64,000 bases of DNA. Source: Pseudomonas sp. S35 (GTDB lineage: Bacteria; Pseudomonadota; Gammaproteobacteria; Pseudomonadales; Pseudomonadaceae). Below, piece by piece: positions 8,827 through 21,000 of the stretch (its first letter is position 1; each line of letters starts with the position of its first letter). The notes beneath the pieces were generated by a model. It was not told the origin of the DNA. It searched no databases and saw only the letters and a program-made list of their open reading frames with translations. A program made the translations under genes and the position numbers. The stretch lies in assembly GCF_009866765.1 (NCBI RefSeq), contig NZ_CP019431.1, positions 3,658,001 through 3,722,000 of the forward strand. Direction: 5' to 3'.

Positions 8827-11118
8827 TCAGAGGTTTTCATAGCGATTCATATCCAGCACACCCTCTTCCACCGGCGTGGTCTCGCGGATGTATTGCGACA
8901 AATCGTGGAAATACTGCCAGAACAACGGATGACTGCGGCGCACGCCCCAGCGATCAACGATCTTCTCGAACTGCTTGGCATCCTTGGCCTGCTCCATTTG
9001 CGCCACGAACGCGGGCACGTCCTGGGCCGCAATGTTGAACATGAAGTTCGGGTAGCTGCTGAGCACGCCAGGGTAAATGGTCAGGGTGTCCAGGCCCGGT
9101 TGATAGCGATAGGCCTCACCCAGCAGGAACGCCACGTTACTGTGCGCACGGTTGCGCAACAGGCTGTAGACCACGCGCTTACCGGTGCGGCTCTCGACGC
9201 GCAGCAGGGTCGCCTCCGGCAATTGCTCGATGACCTTGAGGCCGGCCGCCGGGCGTGATGTCAACCGGCTGAGGGCCTGCTCGGCGTCCTGCAAGTCCGG
9301 CTCGATACCGCCTCGCGAGCAATAGGCGCCAGAACAACGGTTGATCGGGTCCGGGCTGGCATTCAGGTCGCCGTAGCGGGCAAGCAACTGGTTGGCGAAG
9401 TCGCGTTTGGGGTCCTGTTCATTCAGGTGCAGACCCGTGGGTTTGTCGTCATCAATGGCTTCGTAATCCAGCCACAGCTTGATCTTGCCGCTGTTCTGGT
9501 ACCAATCGTCCAGGAAGTCTTCACGGGAGTCGGCCGGCATCAGACGCAGGAAATTCTGCTCGGCACCGTTGCGGATCAGGTCAAAGTACAGGCGGGTCTG
9601 GGCTTGGTGGGAGACGTTGCCAAACACGTCGAAGTTGACCGCCAACTGGTAATAGGTGCGTTCCAACAACGGGTAGTCGAACAGCCACATCGTCTGTGGC
9701 ACTTCGCCGATCAGGCCTTTGTTGACGGAGGCGCTGTCAAAATGGCGAAAAATGCTCAGCAGCGCATTGTCGTTACCGGCCCACAGGCTCGACCAACTCG
9801 GTGGCGGCAGATCAGCATAACTGTCACGGCGCAGCGCTTCGTACTGGTTACGCTTGTCGCGATAGGCCAGCCATAGGCTCAGCACACTGCCCACATCGTC
9901 GTTCTGCCCCGGCATGGCCAGCAACGGCGTGGCCTGCCCGCGATAACGCGCATCGGTGATGTACAGGTCGTGGTCCGGGTCCTGGAACAGCGTCCAGAAG
10001 TTGTCGCGGATCACGTCCGTGGCGATCTGCCCACGACACACTGGCCCGCGAATGAAGGTGCGCACGAAGTATTCGGCGTTATCGAGCATGAACTGGTAGC
10101 GCGCCTTGGCCGGGATCGCCTCGAAGGTGTCGAACGGATTGGCGCGCCGGCCGGGCCCATAACCCGGCAAGGCGCTGACCTGCCAGTTGCCGCTATAGAA
10201 CAGCGCCTTGATTCGCGCCATTTTCGCCGCGCTAAACGGATAGGTGATGTGGGTCTTGTGCACGATCACGCCCTGCACCGGCCACAGGCGGTAGTACACC
10301 CGCGTGCCTGGGTCGTCGTTGGGGCGACGGGTGCTGATCAGGTCGATGGGCTGCCCGCTCGGCGTACGCGAGCGCACCCATTGGAAGAAGTGCCCCGGTT
10401 CGCCGCTCTCAAAGTAGATATGCGCCAGGAACAAATGCTCGAACAACCAGCGCGCCACCAGGCTTTCACGGGCGCCAGGCTGGTTGAGCAGGTTTTCCCA
10501 TTGCTGCACCTGCAGGGCTTCCTTGGCACTCGGTGCCAGGCCCTGCTCATCAATCGGCGCGCCGGACGCCAGCCAGCGTTGCAGCGTCTGGTATTGCTGG
10601 TCGGTCAGGCCCGTCACCGCCAGCGGCATGCCTTCCTTGGGATGGCTGCCTGCGTAGGCGTTGAACTCACCGGGGGTGGCGCACATGTTTTCGCGGTTCA
10701 GGCCCAACACAATCTCGTCTGGCAGCTTGGCATTCGGCTGCAGCGGTGCGTTATGTCCCAACTCCAGCATGCGCGCCATCAGCGCGGCCTGGCTGCCCTG
10801 GGCGTCCAGCACCGAATAGAAACCCTTCTGCTGCCAGGCCTGCTTGCCAAACGCGTCGTAAAACAAACGGGTGGTCGGCGTGGCCTGGCTGCGTTCGCCG
10901 TCATACACCGGCATTTTGCTCGCGCCGCGTGCCGCGCCCTCGGCACTGCCCAGGTTGAGCTGGCAGGCGGAGTCGTAGCAGGCATGGCAGGCCACACACT
11001 TCTCGGTAAAGATCGGTTGAATGTCGCGGGTATAGGAAATCGCCGGGGCGAGTCCATTGGCCTGTGCAACGCAGGCGACCAGTGCCAGGACGGCAGTAGT
11101 GATGAGGCGAAGTGACAT
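8827..11118 (-). CDS. cti: Fatty acid cis/trans isomerase Cti
   Basis: This is a 763-aa periplasmic heme enzyme that converts cis- to trans-unsaturated fatty acids in membrane phospholipids, a rapid response to solvents and heat in Pseudomonas. It has an N-terminal signal peptide (LITTAVLALVACVAQANG, cleavage near residue 21) followed by the cytochrome c heme motif CVACH at residues 41-45. Further cysteines follow at 47 and 52. Length and the motif order fit the Cti family. It is transcribed divergently from metH across a 166-base gap. nfuA follows on the same strand. Confidence 0.95.
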   Translation of the reverse strand: MSLRLITTAVLALVACVAQANGLAPAISYTRDIQPIFTEKCVACHACYDSACQLNLGSAEGAARGASKMPVYDGERSQATPTTRLFYDAFGKQAWQQKGFYSVLDAQGSQAALMARMLELGHNAPLQPNAKLPDEIVLGLNRENMCATPGEFNAYAGSHPKEGMPLAVTGLTDQQYQTLQRWLASGAPIDEQGLAPSAKEALQVQQWENLLNQPGARESLVARWLFEHLFLAHIYFESGEPGHFFQWVRSRTPSGQPIDLISTRRPNDDPGTRVYYRLWPVQGVIVHKTHITYPFSAAKMARIKALFYSGNWQVSALPGYGPGRRANPFDTFEAIPAKARYQFMLDNAEYFVRTFIRGPVCRGQIATDVIRDNFWTLFQDPDHDLYITDARYRGQATPLLAMPGQNDDVGSVLSLWLAYRDKRNQYEALRRDSYADLPPPSWSSLWAGNDNALLSIFRHFDSASVNKGLIGEVPQTMWLFDYPLLERTYYQLAVNFDVFGNVSHQAQTRLYFDLIRNGAEQNFLRLMPADSREDFLDDWYQNSGKIKLWLDYEAIDDDKPTGLHLNEQDPKRDFANQLLARYGDLNASPDPINRCSGAYCSRGGIEPDLQDAEQALSRLTSRPAAGLKVIEQLPEATLLRVESRTGKRVVYSLLRNRAHSNVAFLLGEAYRYQPGLDTLTIYPGVLSSYPNFMFNIAAQDVPAFVAQMEQAKDAKQFEKIVDRWGVRRSHPLFWQYFHDLSQYIRETTPVEEGVLDMNRYENL

Positions 11119-11189
11119 GTATCCGGTCCCGATTCAATGCGTGCGCTGAAAAATTGCCGGTGATTCTACCGGGCCACCCCCCTGAACAA

Positions 11190-11207
11190 CATGAGCGATA
11201 TTCATGC
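11190..11207. promoter_or_regulatory. MetR-like site upstream of metH
   Basis: CATGAGCGATATTCATGC includes TGAGCGATATTCA (11192-11204), one mismatch from the MetR consensus TGAA-N5-TTCA. It ends 37 bases before an extended -10 element. MetR activates metE and metH in enterobacteria, so the position in front of metH supports the assignment. It is nearly identical to the site before cobM. Confidence 0.55.
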
Positions 11208-11241
11208 AAAAGCCAGGCATGCCGCAAATCCGCACAGGTTT

Positions 11242-11249
11242 GCTATGAT
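11242..11249 (+). promoter_or_regulatory. Extended -10 element of the metH promoter
   Basis: GCTATGAT, read within TTTGCTATGAT, is an extended -10 (TG-N-TATGAT, TATGAT at 11244-11249). The -35 position (about 11221-11226, GCCGCA) is poor, which suits an activator-dependent promoter and fits with the MetR-like site 37 bases upstream. Confidence 0.45.
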
Positions 11250-11284
11250 CCACGCCCTCCGTAATGCCTGACCAGAGTAGTCCC

Positions 11285-14200
11285 ATGCCCGATCGTAGCG
11301 CTCGTCTGCAAGCCCTTCACCACGCCCTCAAGGAACGTATCCTGATCCTCGACGGCGGCATGGGCACGATGATCCAGAGCTATAAACTGGAGGAGCAGGA
11401 CTACCGTGGCAAACGCTTTGCCGACTGGCCGAGCGACGTCAAGGGCAACAACGACCTGTTGGTCCTCACCCGCCCGGACGTCATCGGCGGCATCGAAAAA
11501 GCCTACCTGGATGCCGGCGCCGACATCCTCGAAACCAACACTTTCAACGCCACGCGCATCTCCATGGCCGACTACGGCATGGAAGAGCTGGCCTATGAAC
11601 TGAACGTCGAAGGCGCACGCCTGGCGCGCAAGATCGCCGACGCCAAGACCGCCGAGAACCCGGCCAAGCCGCGCTTCGTCGCCGGCGTCCTGGGCCCGAC
11701 CAGCCGCACCTGCTCGCTGTCGCCGGATGTGAACAACCCCGGCTACCGCAACGTGACCTTCGATGAACTGGTGGAGAACTACACCGAGGCCACCCAAGGC
11801 CTGATCGAAGGCGGCGCCGACCTGATCCTGATCGAAACCATCTTCGACACCCTCAACGCCAAGGCCGCGATCTTCGCCGTGCAAGGCGTCTTCGAAGCGT
11901 TGGATATCGAACTGCCGATCATGATCTCCGGCACCATCACCGACGCCTCCGGCCGTACCCTGTCGGGCCAGACCACCGAAGCGTTCTGGAACTCGGTGGC
12001 CCACGCCAAGCCGATTTCGGTAGGCCTGAACTGCGCCCTGGGCGCCAGCGAACTGCGCCCGTACCTGGAAGAGTTGTCCAACAAGGCCAACACCCACGTG
12101 TCCGCGCACCCCAACGCCGGCCTGCCCAACGAATTCGGCGAGTACGACGAACTGCCGTCACAAACCGCCAAGGTCATCGAGGAGTTTGCCCAGAGTGGCT
12201 TCCTCAATATCGTCGGCGGCTGCTGCGGCACCACCCCTGGCCATATCGAAGCCATCGCCAAGGCCGTGGCCGGCTACGCCCCGCGCCCGATCCCGGACAT
12301 CCCCAAGGCCTGCCGATTGTCGGGCCTGGAGCCGTTCACCATTGATCGCAGCTCGTTGTTCGTCAACGTCGGCGAACGCACCAACATCACCGGTTCGGCC
12401 AAGTTCGCCCGCCTGATCCGTGAAGACAACTACACCGAAGCCCTGGAAGTCGCCCTGCAGCAGGTCGAAGCCGGCGCCCAAGTGATCGACATCAACATGG
12501 ACGAGGGCATGCTGGACTCGAAGAAGGCGATGGTGACCTTCCTCAACCTGATTGCCGGCGAGCCGGACATCTCCCGCGTGCCCATCATGATTGACTCCTC
12601 CAAGTGGGAAGTCATCGAAGCCGGCCTCAAGTGCATCCAGGGCAAGGGCATCGTCAACTCCATCAGCATGAAGGAAGGCGTCGAGCAGTTCATCCACCAC
12701 GCCAAGCTGTGCAAGCGCTACGGCGCCGCGGTGGTGGTGATGGCCTTTGACGAAGCCGGCCAGGCCGATACCGAAGCGCGCAAGAAAGAAATCTGCAAAC
12801 GCTCCTACGACATCCTGGTCAATGAAGTGGGCTTCCCGCCGGAAGACATCATCTTCGACCCGAACATCTTCGCGGTCGCCACCGGTATCGAAGAACACAA
12901 CAACTACGCCGTCGACTTTATCAACGCCTGCGCCTATATCCGCGACGAGCTGCCGTATGCGCTGACCTCCGGCGGCGTGTCCAACGTGTCGTTTTCGTTC
13001 CGCGGCAACAACCCGGTGCGCGAAGCGATCCACTCAGTGTTCCTGCTGTATGCGATCCGCGCGGGCCTGACCATGGGCATCGTCAACGCCGGCCAGTTGG
13101 AGATCTATGACCAGATCCCGGCCGAGCTGCGCGACGCGGTGGAAGATGTGGTGCTCAACCGCACGCCAGACGGCACCGACGCCCTGCTCGCCATCGCCGA
13201 CAAGTACAAGGGCGACGGCAGCGTCAAGGAAGCCGAGACCGAGGAGTGGCGCGGCTGGCCGGTGAACAAGCGCCTGGAACACGCGCTGGTCAAAGGCATC
13301 ACCACGCACATCGTCGAAGACACCGAAGAATCCCGGCAGTCGTTCGCGCGCCCGATCGAAGTGATCGAGGGCCCGCTGATGTCCGGCATGAACATCGTTG
13401 GCGACCTGTTTGGCGCCGGCAAAATGTTCCTGCCCCAGGTGGTGAAATCCGCCCGCGTGATGAAACAGGCCGTGGCCCACCTGATCCCGTTCATCGAGCT
13501 GGAAAAAGGCGACAAACCGCAAGCCAAGGGCAAGATTTTGATGGCCACGGTCAAGGGCGATGTGCACGACATCGGCAAGAACATTGTCGGTGTGGTGCTG
13601 GGTTGCAACGGCTATGACATCGTCGACCTTGGCGTGATGGTGCCGGCCGAGAAGATCCTACAGGTGGCCAAGGAGCAGAAGTGCGACATCATCGGGCTCT
13701 CCGGCCTGATCACACCGTCCCTGGACGAGATGGTGCACGTGGCCCGCGAGATGCAGCGCCAGGATTTCCACCTGCCGTTGATGATCGGCGGCGCGACCAC
13801 CTCCAAGGCGCACACGGCGGTGAAGATCGAGCCCAAGTACAGCAACGATGCGGTGATCTACGTCACCGACGCCTCCCGCGCAGTGGGTGTGGCCACGCAA
13901 TTGCTGTCCAAGGAACTGAAGGCCGGCTTCGTCGAGAAGACCCGCCTGGAGTACGTGGACGTGCGTGAGCGCACCGCCAACCGCAGCGCCCGCACCGAGC
14001 GCCTGAGCTACCCCGCCGCCATTGCCAAGAAACCGCAGTTCGACTGGAGCACTTACACCCCGGTGGTGCCGAGCTTTACCGGCGCCAAGGTGCTGGACAA
14101 TATCGACCTCAAGGTGCTGGCCGAGTACATCGACTGGACGCCGTTCTTTATTTCCTGGGACCTGGCGGGCAAGTTCCCGCGCATCCTGACCGATGAAGTC

Positions 14201-14995
14201 GTAGGCGAAGCCGCCACCGCGCTGTACGCCGACGCCCAGGAAATGCTCAAGAAGCTGATCGACGAAAAACTCATCAGCGCCCGAGCGGTGTTCGGTTTCT
14301 GGCCGACCAACCAGGTGCAGGACGATGACCTGGAAGTCTACGGCGACGATGGCCAGCCGATTGCCAAGCTGCACCACCTGCGCCAGCAGATCATCAAGAC
14401 CGACGGCAAGCCGAACTTCTCCCTGGCCGATTTCGTCGCGCCAAAAGACAGCGGCGTGACCGACTACATCGGTGGCTTCATCACCACCGCCGGTATCGGT
14501 GCCGAAGAAGTGGCCAAGGCCTATCAAGATGCGGGCGACGACTACAACTCGATCATGGTCAAGGCCCTGGCCGACCGCCTGGCCGAAGCCTGTGCGGAGT
14601 GGCTGCACCAGCAAGTACGTAAAGAACACTGGGGTTATGCCAAGGACGAGCAACTGGACAACGAAGCATTGATCAAGGAGCAGTACAGCGGCATCCGCCC
14701 TGCCCCCGGCTACCCGGCGTGCCCGGACCACACCGAAAAAGCCCAGTTGTTCCAACTGCTCGACCCCGAGGCTCGCGAACTGCACGCCGGGCGCAGCGGG
14801 GTGTTCCTTACCGAGCACTACGCGATGTTCCCGGCAGCAGCGGTCAGCGGCTGGTACTTTGCCCACCCGCAAGCGCAATACTTTGCGGTGGGCAAGATCG
14901 ACAAGGACCAGGTCGCCAGCTACACCGCGCGCAAAGACCAGGACCTGGCCGTGACCGAGCGTTGGCTGGCGCCGAACCTGGGTTACGACAACTAA
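11285..14995 (+). CDS. metH: Cobalamin-dependent methionine synthase MetH
   Basis: This is a 1236-aa enzyme that moves the methyl group of methyltetrahydrofolate to homocysteine through methylcobalamin. Domain order from sequence: the homocysteine/zinc domain with ligands Cys250 (GLNCALG) and Cys313-Cys314 (GGCCGT); the pterin domain beginning near [13 protein letters not shown]; the cobalamin domain with the axial His761 in GDVHDIGKN; and the C-terminal SAM reactivation domain with [12 protein letters not shown]. These line up within 3 residues of E. coli numbering. The ATG at 11285 gives the usual N-terminus; another in-frame ATG lies at 11264. It depends on the B12 made by the left-hand genes. 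Its 3' end faces the giant gene at 15006 with only 10 bases between. Confidence 0.97.
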   Translation: MPDRSARLQALHHALKERILILDGGMGTMIQSYKLEEQDYRGKRFADWPSDVKGNNDLLVLTRPDVIGGIEKAYLDAGADILETNTFNATRISMADYGMEELAYELNVEGARLARKIADAKTAENPAKPRFVAGVLGPTSRTCSLSPDVNNPGYRNVTFDELVENYTEATQGLIEGGADLILIETIFDTLNAKAAIFAVQGVFEALDIELPIMISGTITDASGRTLSGQTTEAFWNSVAHAKPISVGLNCALGASELRPYLEELSNKANTHVSAHPNAGLPNEFGEYDELPSQTAKVIEEFAQSGFLNIVGGCCGTTPGHIEAIAKAVAGYAPRPIPDIPKACRLSGLEPFTIDRSSLFVNVGERTNITGSAKFARLIREDNYTEALEVALQQVEAGAQVIDINMDEGMLDSKKAMVTFLNLIAGEPDISRVPIMIDSSKWEVIEAGLKCIQGKGIVNSISMKEGVEQFIHHAKLCKRYGAAVVVMAFDEAGQADTEARKKEICKRSYDILVNEVGFPPEDIIFDPNIFAVATGIEEHNNYAVDFINACAYIRDELPYALTSGGVSNVSFSFRGNNPVREAIHSVFLLYAIRAGLTMGIVNAGQLEIYDQIPAELRDAVEDVVLNRTPDGTDALLAIADKYKGDGSVKEAETEEWRGWPVNKRLEHALVKGITTHIVEDTEESRQSFARPIEVIEGPLMSGMNIVGDLFGAGKMFLPQVVKSARVMKQAVAHLIPFIELEKGDKPQAKGKILMATVKGDVHDIGKNIVGVVLGCNGYDIVDLGVMVPAEKILQVAKEQKCDIIGLSGLITPSLDEMVHVAREMQRQDFHLPLMIGGATTSKAHTAVKIEPKYSNDAVIYVTDASRAVGVATQLLSKELKAGFVEKTRLEYVDVRERTANRSARTERLSYPAAIAKKPQFDWSTYTPVVPSFTGAKVLDNIDLKVLAEYIDWTPFFISWDLAGKFPRILTDEVVGEAATALYADAQEMLKKLIDEKLISARAVFGFWPTNQVQDDDLEVYGDDGQPIAKLHHLRQQIIKTDGKPNFSLADFVAPKDSGVTDYIGGFITTAGIGAEEVAKAYQDAGDDYNSIMVKALADRLAEACAEWLHQQVRKEHWGYAKDEQLDNEALIKEQYSGIRPAPGYPACPDHTEKAQLFQLLDPEARELHAGRSGVFLTEHYAMFPAAAVSGWYFAHPQAQYFAVGKIDKDQVASYTARKDQDLAVTERWLAPNLGYDN

Positions 14996-15005
14996 GAAGC
15001 CCGCC

Positions 15006-18000
15006 TCAGGCAGGAGGCTGGCCCAGCTCCTGCCGGCTTAGCCGAAGCGCCAGTTGGCGGCGCTCGGTTTTGCGCGTGGTGTCCAACGTCTCCAAGGCTT
15101 TGAAATAGGCCGCGTCGAAGTCGGGATACTGCTCTTCCAACGCCTCGCTCCCCGCCTCAAAACGCTGCTGCAATTGAGTGAACTCGTCCGCGTATTGCTC
15201 CTCCAGGTAGTCCATCCAATACGAGCGCCCGAGCAATTGCTCGACGAACTCGGGCTGGCCCTGCGCCTGTAGAATCGCCACGTAGGCCTCATCCAGATCT
15301 CGTGCAGTCACCTGCGCGAGGTTTGCGTAGATCATGCTCTTTGGCTGTCGGGGCAACCCCAGCCGCTCAGCCAGGCCAATGCGATAGGCCAGGCGGATCT
15401 CGGCGGGGTCGATACGTGGCCTGCGCTGAATCGCGGCGCGCGCGATGTCTTCCACTTTGCCCAGGCGGAACAAACCTCTGGACAGTTTCAACAATTCACG
15501 CCCCTTGTGTTCAGGCTCGACGCTTTTCAAGGCCTCGAACTCATAGGCTTTGATCTCCAGGTCGTTGAACAACAAGATGCGCCCATCACCGCAGGTTTCG
15601 CGCACGCGCAACGTCCTGGCCAGGCTGAACAGCTCGTCGCGCAAGGGCTCACTGTCATTGGCCGCCTGCAGCACCTGCCAGACCCGCCGCACCAGATCAC
15701 CGCGATCCCGGACAAAGTCTTCGGTGTGCCTGAGCTGGGAAAGCACGTTGAAGAAATCCGCGCCGCCCTCCTCGGCCGTCAGGCGCTCCCAGACCTGGTG
15801 TTTTTCCGAGTCGGCGGCCACCCCGTCAAACCACCGGGGCTTTTGTTCCTCAAGCGTCTCGTCGCCGGGGTGCGCCTCATCGTCGGAGCTGCCTTCAGAC
15901 TCATCATCAGTCAAGACGTAGCCCTCCAGCGAGCGATCAATCTCTTCCAGGGAAAACCCCAGGCCCCGGCCAGTCTCTTCCAGATGATCACGCAGGCGCC
16001 GAAAGTCTTCTTCCAGCAACAGGTTGTCGGACACATCGGTACCGGCGATCAGACGATCATAAGCGGGAAGCAACGCATCGCCAGGAATCGTATCAATCTG
16101 GTTATTGCTCAGGTTCAGGCGCGTCAGCGCTGGCGCCTCCAGCACGCCCTCGGGCCACTCATCGAGCAGGTTGCCCCTCAGGTCCAAGGTGTGCAGGCGG
16201 TCCAGGCCCGTGACCGAGAAGGTTGCCAGGGTGTTATTACCCAAGTCGAGCTGCTCCAAATGCCTGAACCGCGTTAACTGGGCGTGCAATGAGCCACTGT
16301 CCCTGAAGTCGTTGTAATGGGCGTCCAGGCGGGTGATCGACTCGCACTGCGAAAGCGATTCGGGCAGGGCCACCAAGGCGTTGCCATTGATCATCAGGTG
16401 CTCCAGACGGGTGAACGAGCGGAAAAACCCGTTGGAATTCTGCGCGGTCATCCGTGTGCTGCTGACGTTCAAGGTACCGACGCGGTCCAACGCAACGGGG
16501 AGTTGCGGCAAGTCCCCGATATCCAACTGGCTGATGTCCAGCTCGAACGGCCCCGCCGCAACCGGCGCATGCAGCCCTTGTCGCCAGCAAGCCAGGATTC
16601 GGTCAGCGGCGCGCCGGCGCTGCACCGCCGTAATCCAGTCATCGCCCTCCCGATACGCGCGCACGTCGATCCAGTCGTTCAGGCTTGCCACCAGTTGGCG
16701 ATGGGTGTTGTGCCACTCATCCAGACGCGCTTCCATCTCCAATGCACCCAGGCCCTGCTCGCGCAGTTCGTCGATGCGGCGAATGGCCTCCCCGGTCGTC
16801 AGTTCAGGGTCCAGCCGTTGCAAGCGCAGCGCAGGCGATGTGGGTGAATCGCCGTCGGGCGCCTCCAGCGGCAACGGTAGGAGCAGATCCGGATCATCGG
16901 CCACCTCCGAGGGGAAGAATTCGGGCGCATCACCGGTGCGCCCCTCTCTAAGCCGCGCCCGGGCAATCCCGCCAGGCAGTTCAAATGGCGTTCGCTCCAG
17001 GGCCTGTATTGCCGCGGGGGTCAGCCGGCATCCTTGCAACTGCAGGCTCGCCAGCAGCTGCTCATGACCGTTGAACAACGCCTCTGGGATCTCTGTGATC
17101 GCGCTATGGCTTAAATTCAGGCGCAGCAGGCTCGGTAACGCCAAGCTGCCGGATGGCCAGGTGCGAATAGCCGTATGGCTCAGGTTGAGGTCTTGCAACG
17201 CAGGCAGCTGTTGGACGTCCAACGCCTCCACCCGGTTGTATGAAAGGTCGAGCCGGGTTAAGGCGCTGAGACGGTTCAGGCGCCGTTGCACCGACGGCGT
17301 CACACTGAGCTCATTGCGTGACAACTGCAGGTGCTCAAGCCGGACCAGCCCGTCAAGGGCCGAGGGCAACTGTGTGAGGCGGTTGCCATTGAGGTTCAGC
17401 CGCATGAGGTTGGGAAACCTGCCGAGAAACGCATCCACGCTGTCCGTTGCAAGCCTGGCGCCGGTCAAATCCAGGTAGCGCACATGATCGAAGGAAATAC
17501 CTGACAATGACGGCAAATCGCCGAGAGGGCCGTCTGCGAGGTCGAGCACGTCATCCAACACCGGAGTGCGCCAGGATGGCCCCGGCACCGGTTCCACAGG
17601 CGCATAGCGAGCGCGCTGGGCCCTGTACCAACACTGGCGGATTTTTTCGGCAGCACGTTTACGCACGTAAAGATCGACTTGGCGACGATCAACCTGCACG
17701 ACTCTGTTTTGCCATTCCTCCATGTGCTGGTTGAACACCGCATGTTCCTGAAGCAAGTCGGCAACCCGGTCCAGCAAGGCGCGCCCCGAAAAACCCTGGG
17801 TTTTAAACTGTTCGAGTGCTGCGTCCGCAAAGGTGAAATCCGTGGGCATCAGGCGTTGCAGGCGCGCGTGACAGTACGCCTCACTCCACTTCGCTGTGGC
17901 GATCTGGTGAGGCAAACGGCTGTTCAGGTGCTCATAGATCCGTATAAAAGCGGGAGGCTCCAGTTGCGACCAATCGAGGTTCAACCCTCGCAACAGTTGC

Positions 18001-21000
18001 TCACTCGCCTCAAACAAGGGTTCAGGCAAGGTGTTCACCGCGGTGCCGCGCAGGTCGAGGGCTTCGAGTTGAGGTAGATCAAACACACCTGCTGGCCAAC
18101 TCGACATCCTCCCTCGCACCTTTAACACCCGCAGTTGAGCCAGCGAACTGAGGTCGAGCGGCTGATGCCAATCGAGCAGGTATAACGCCTGAAGTTGAGG
18201 CATCGTGTGCAATGCATCGAATAGGGTCGAGCCATCCGCCACATCGGCCGCATCAAGGGACAGTTCGGTGATCGTCGACAAGCTGGCCAACTGCTGCCTG
18301 AGCGCTGGCAGATGCACCTCTTGAACGGTGATATTCAAGCGTTTTACACCTGGGAAGCGTGCCAGCAGGTCATTGCCCTCCTCGCCCAGCAGTTGCTCGC
18401 TGTGAACACTTAACGCACGCACATGGGAAAAATCGGCCTCCCATGGCGCAAGACGATCCGCGTCTCGCAGATCCAGTTCCGTGGCGGGCGCGAGGTCACG
18501 GTCAAAGCCCTCGCGCCAGGCCGCCATGATCCGTTCGGCAATAATCCGGCGGCTGGGCATGCCATAGGGGCGGGAACCCTGGTCGCCGGCTATCCAGCGA
18601 CTCAGGTCAGCGGCAAGAGCGTCGAACTCACGCCGGCGATTGTTCAACAGATGCATCACCTGCTGATCGGTTTTACCGCCATGCAAGAGCTGGTTGATAA
18701 AGGCGCTGGCCTGCTCGTCCGACAGGTTGGGGTAAATCATTCTGGCGCGGCTGATCAGCATGGCATCGGCAAAACCTTCCCCGCGACCGCTTGCCAGGTA
18801 CCCCAACCGGCCCGATGGCAACCGCAACCCCGGTCCGCGCCCGCTATCGATCGGCCTCAGCTTGAGCAGCCTGGCCATTTGCTCACGATGGCTACTGGCG
18901 TAGCTCGCCACTTGTTGCTGCAACGCCGGCTCTGTCGCTACGGCCTGGGGCCGAACGGCCGCCAGCGACTCAAACAGGTTGCGTCCCACCCCAGGCTTGG
19001 GGTTAAGCACACGCCCGTGCTGATCGAAGGCCTGGAAACTGTCCCCCGCCTTGACCAATACATAGCGCGCAGGCGCCTGTTCGCTACCGATACTGTCGAG
19101 CAACGCTCCTGCCATCGAATCGGCACGTACTTCTACCCGCACGTCCGCCGGCCAGTCGGGCAGTTGCTCCAGGCTATGCAAGGCCAGGCGGTCACTGGCC
19201 GCCGACGCCATGCTCTCCAGATACAAGCCGGCCAATGCGCGGTTCAACGCAGCCTGCTGGACATGCACACGGATCTGCTGGGCCAGCCGCAACGGAATTC
19301 GGCCGGTGCTGCGCAAGGCTTTCAGCTCGGCCGCGCTGGCATGCTCCAGCACCGATCGTGCGGCCGGCTCCGGCAGGCTCGGGAAGTGGCGTTGCAGGCG
19401 TTCGACATCCGGGTCGGGTGTCGCGTGATTGCGGTAGACACTCTCAAACAGCGCCCTTTTGCGTTCAGCTGCGAAGGTGGCGAGACGATCGCGAAACAGC
19501 TGCTCACGCCGCCTCGGGTGACTGACAGCTTCCTCGCCGAGCAGGTGTTTGAGCTGTTGCTCGTCCAGGGCCGATATCACCTGCGCCGGCAACTGCCCGT
19601 TCATGAGTTGCTCGTGCGAGACCTTGATGCTGGGCTTTGTCGATTCGCCCCCGTAGCGCTGGGACTCCCCCAACGGCTCAGCCCGGAACACCTCCAGTAC
19701 CTCACCCTCGGGCCAGGTGGGCATTTGGACCAACAGTGGCAACGCATATTCGCACACGCCCTTTACACAGCGGCCATTGCGGATATCCTCGACCATCTCG
19801 TCCACCTCACGGTCCGCCCTGAACTGCTTCAGGGTCTCGGCCAGCATCGGCGGGGGGGCCTGATGGTCAACATGCATTTTACGCAACGCATCGTCACTGA
19901 CCCCACTGACATCGGCGATCTGCTCCAACTGGGCGCTGGAGAAAGGCTCCACGTCTGGCCCCATTCGCCGAAGCAGCGTTTGGCGATCCCATTCCAATGG
20001 ACGCTCCAGGCTGTGCCGCCAGGCCCCCTTGCCGTTGTGCTGCAAAATCGGCTGATAAGCATCGGGGTCGTAAGGGTGTAACAACCGCCACCTGTTCAGT
20101 TGCGGGTCGAACTGCTTGCGGTAAACCCGGTGGCCCTGGAGGATATAGCTGTTGCCATCAAGCTCATACTCACCGAGCTCATTAGGCTTGAGGTCGTCCG
20201 GTAGCACGACGTCACTTGCATAGGATTGCAGGTCAGGTTTCCACAGGCTCACCTTGCCGTTGGGCAGCGTCACCGACTCCAGACGTTCGACCACCGGCTC
20301 GGCCTTGACGGCCAGCAGCTTGCCAAGCCCTTTGCCGGCACCGGCCATCAACGCCATCACCGCCAGGTTTTGCGCCACGTCAATCAGGTGGGTCGCGGCC
20401 GCCTTGCGATCACCCTCACTCCACTCAATCGCCCCTTCAAACACTTCGTACAACAGTTGCCCTGCCATCACACCCATCATGACCTCGCCCAACCCAGGCA
20501 CGAACATCGAAACGCCGCCCAACACCAACATGCCGATGTTCAGCAACGTGGACAGTTTTCTCGAGCGCACCCGCGCATCGACCTCCGCCGTTGGCACTGC
20601 ATGGCTGGCGGCATTGGCAATGATCTGATCGCGATGGCGATCATAGAGGTAACCCCACAAATCGACGTTCGGCGCCCAGATCCCCTGCCCTGCCCGAGTC
20701 ATATACGCAACATCCAGATACGGGTCATCGTGGGGTACCTGTTTGGGACGAGCGATGGGCGGCAACTCGTTGAACCCACCCACCGAGCTGAGCCCGCTCA
20801 ACAAATCATTGGCGATCGAAAGATGCGGGGTAATCTTTTCGCGCAACGGTACATCCGGCGCATCCTTGGTAAATTGGCTGAAGTAAACGGGGCGATCGGC
20901 GTACGCCACGAACTGGCTGAAAAATCGCTGGTAGGCGCTCGGGCCGTCGTCGTCAGATGACGAAGGTTCGCGAGCAGTGAATTGGCGTTTGAACTGAGCC

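Noticed and set aside
13658..14878. 406-codon minus-strand frame inside metH
   Set aside because: Shadow of metH; the plus strand carries the cobalamin and SAM domains.
18423..20081. 552-codon open frame on the plus strand
   Set aside because: Antisense shadow of the giant LRR/NEL gene; no motif or ribosome binding site.
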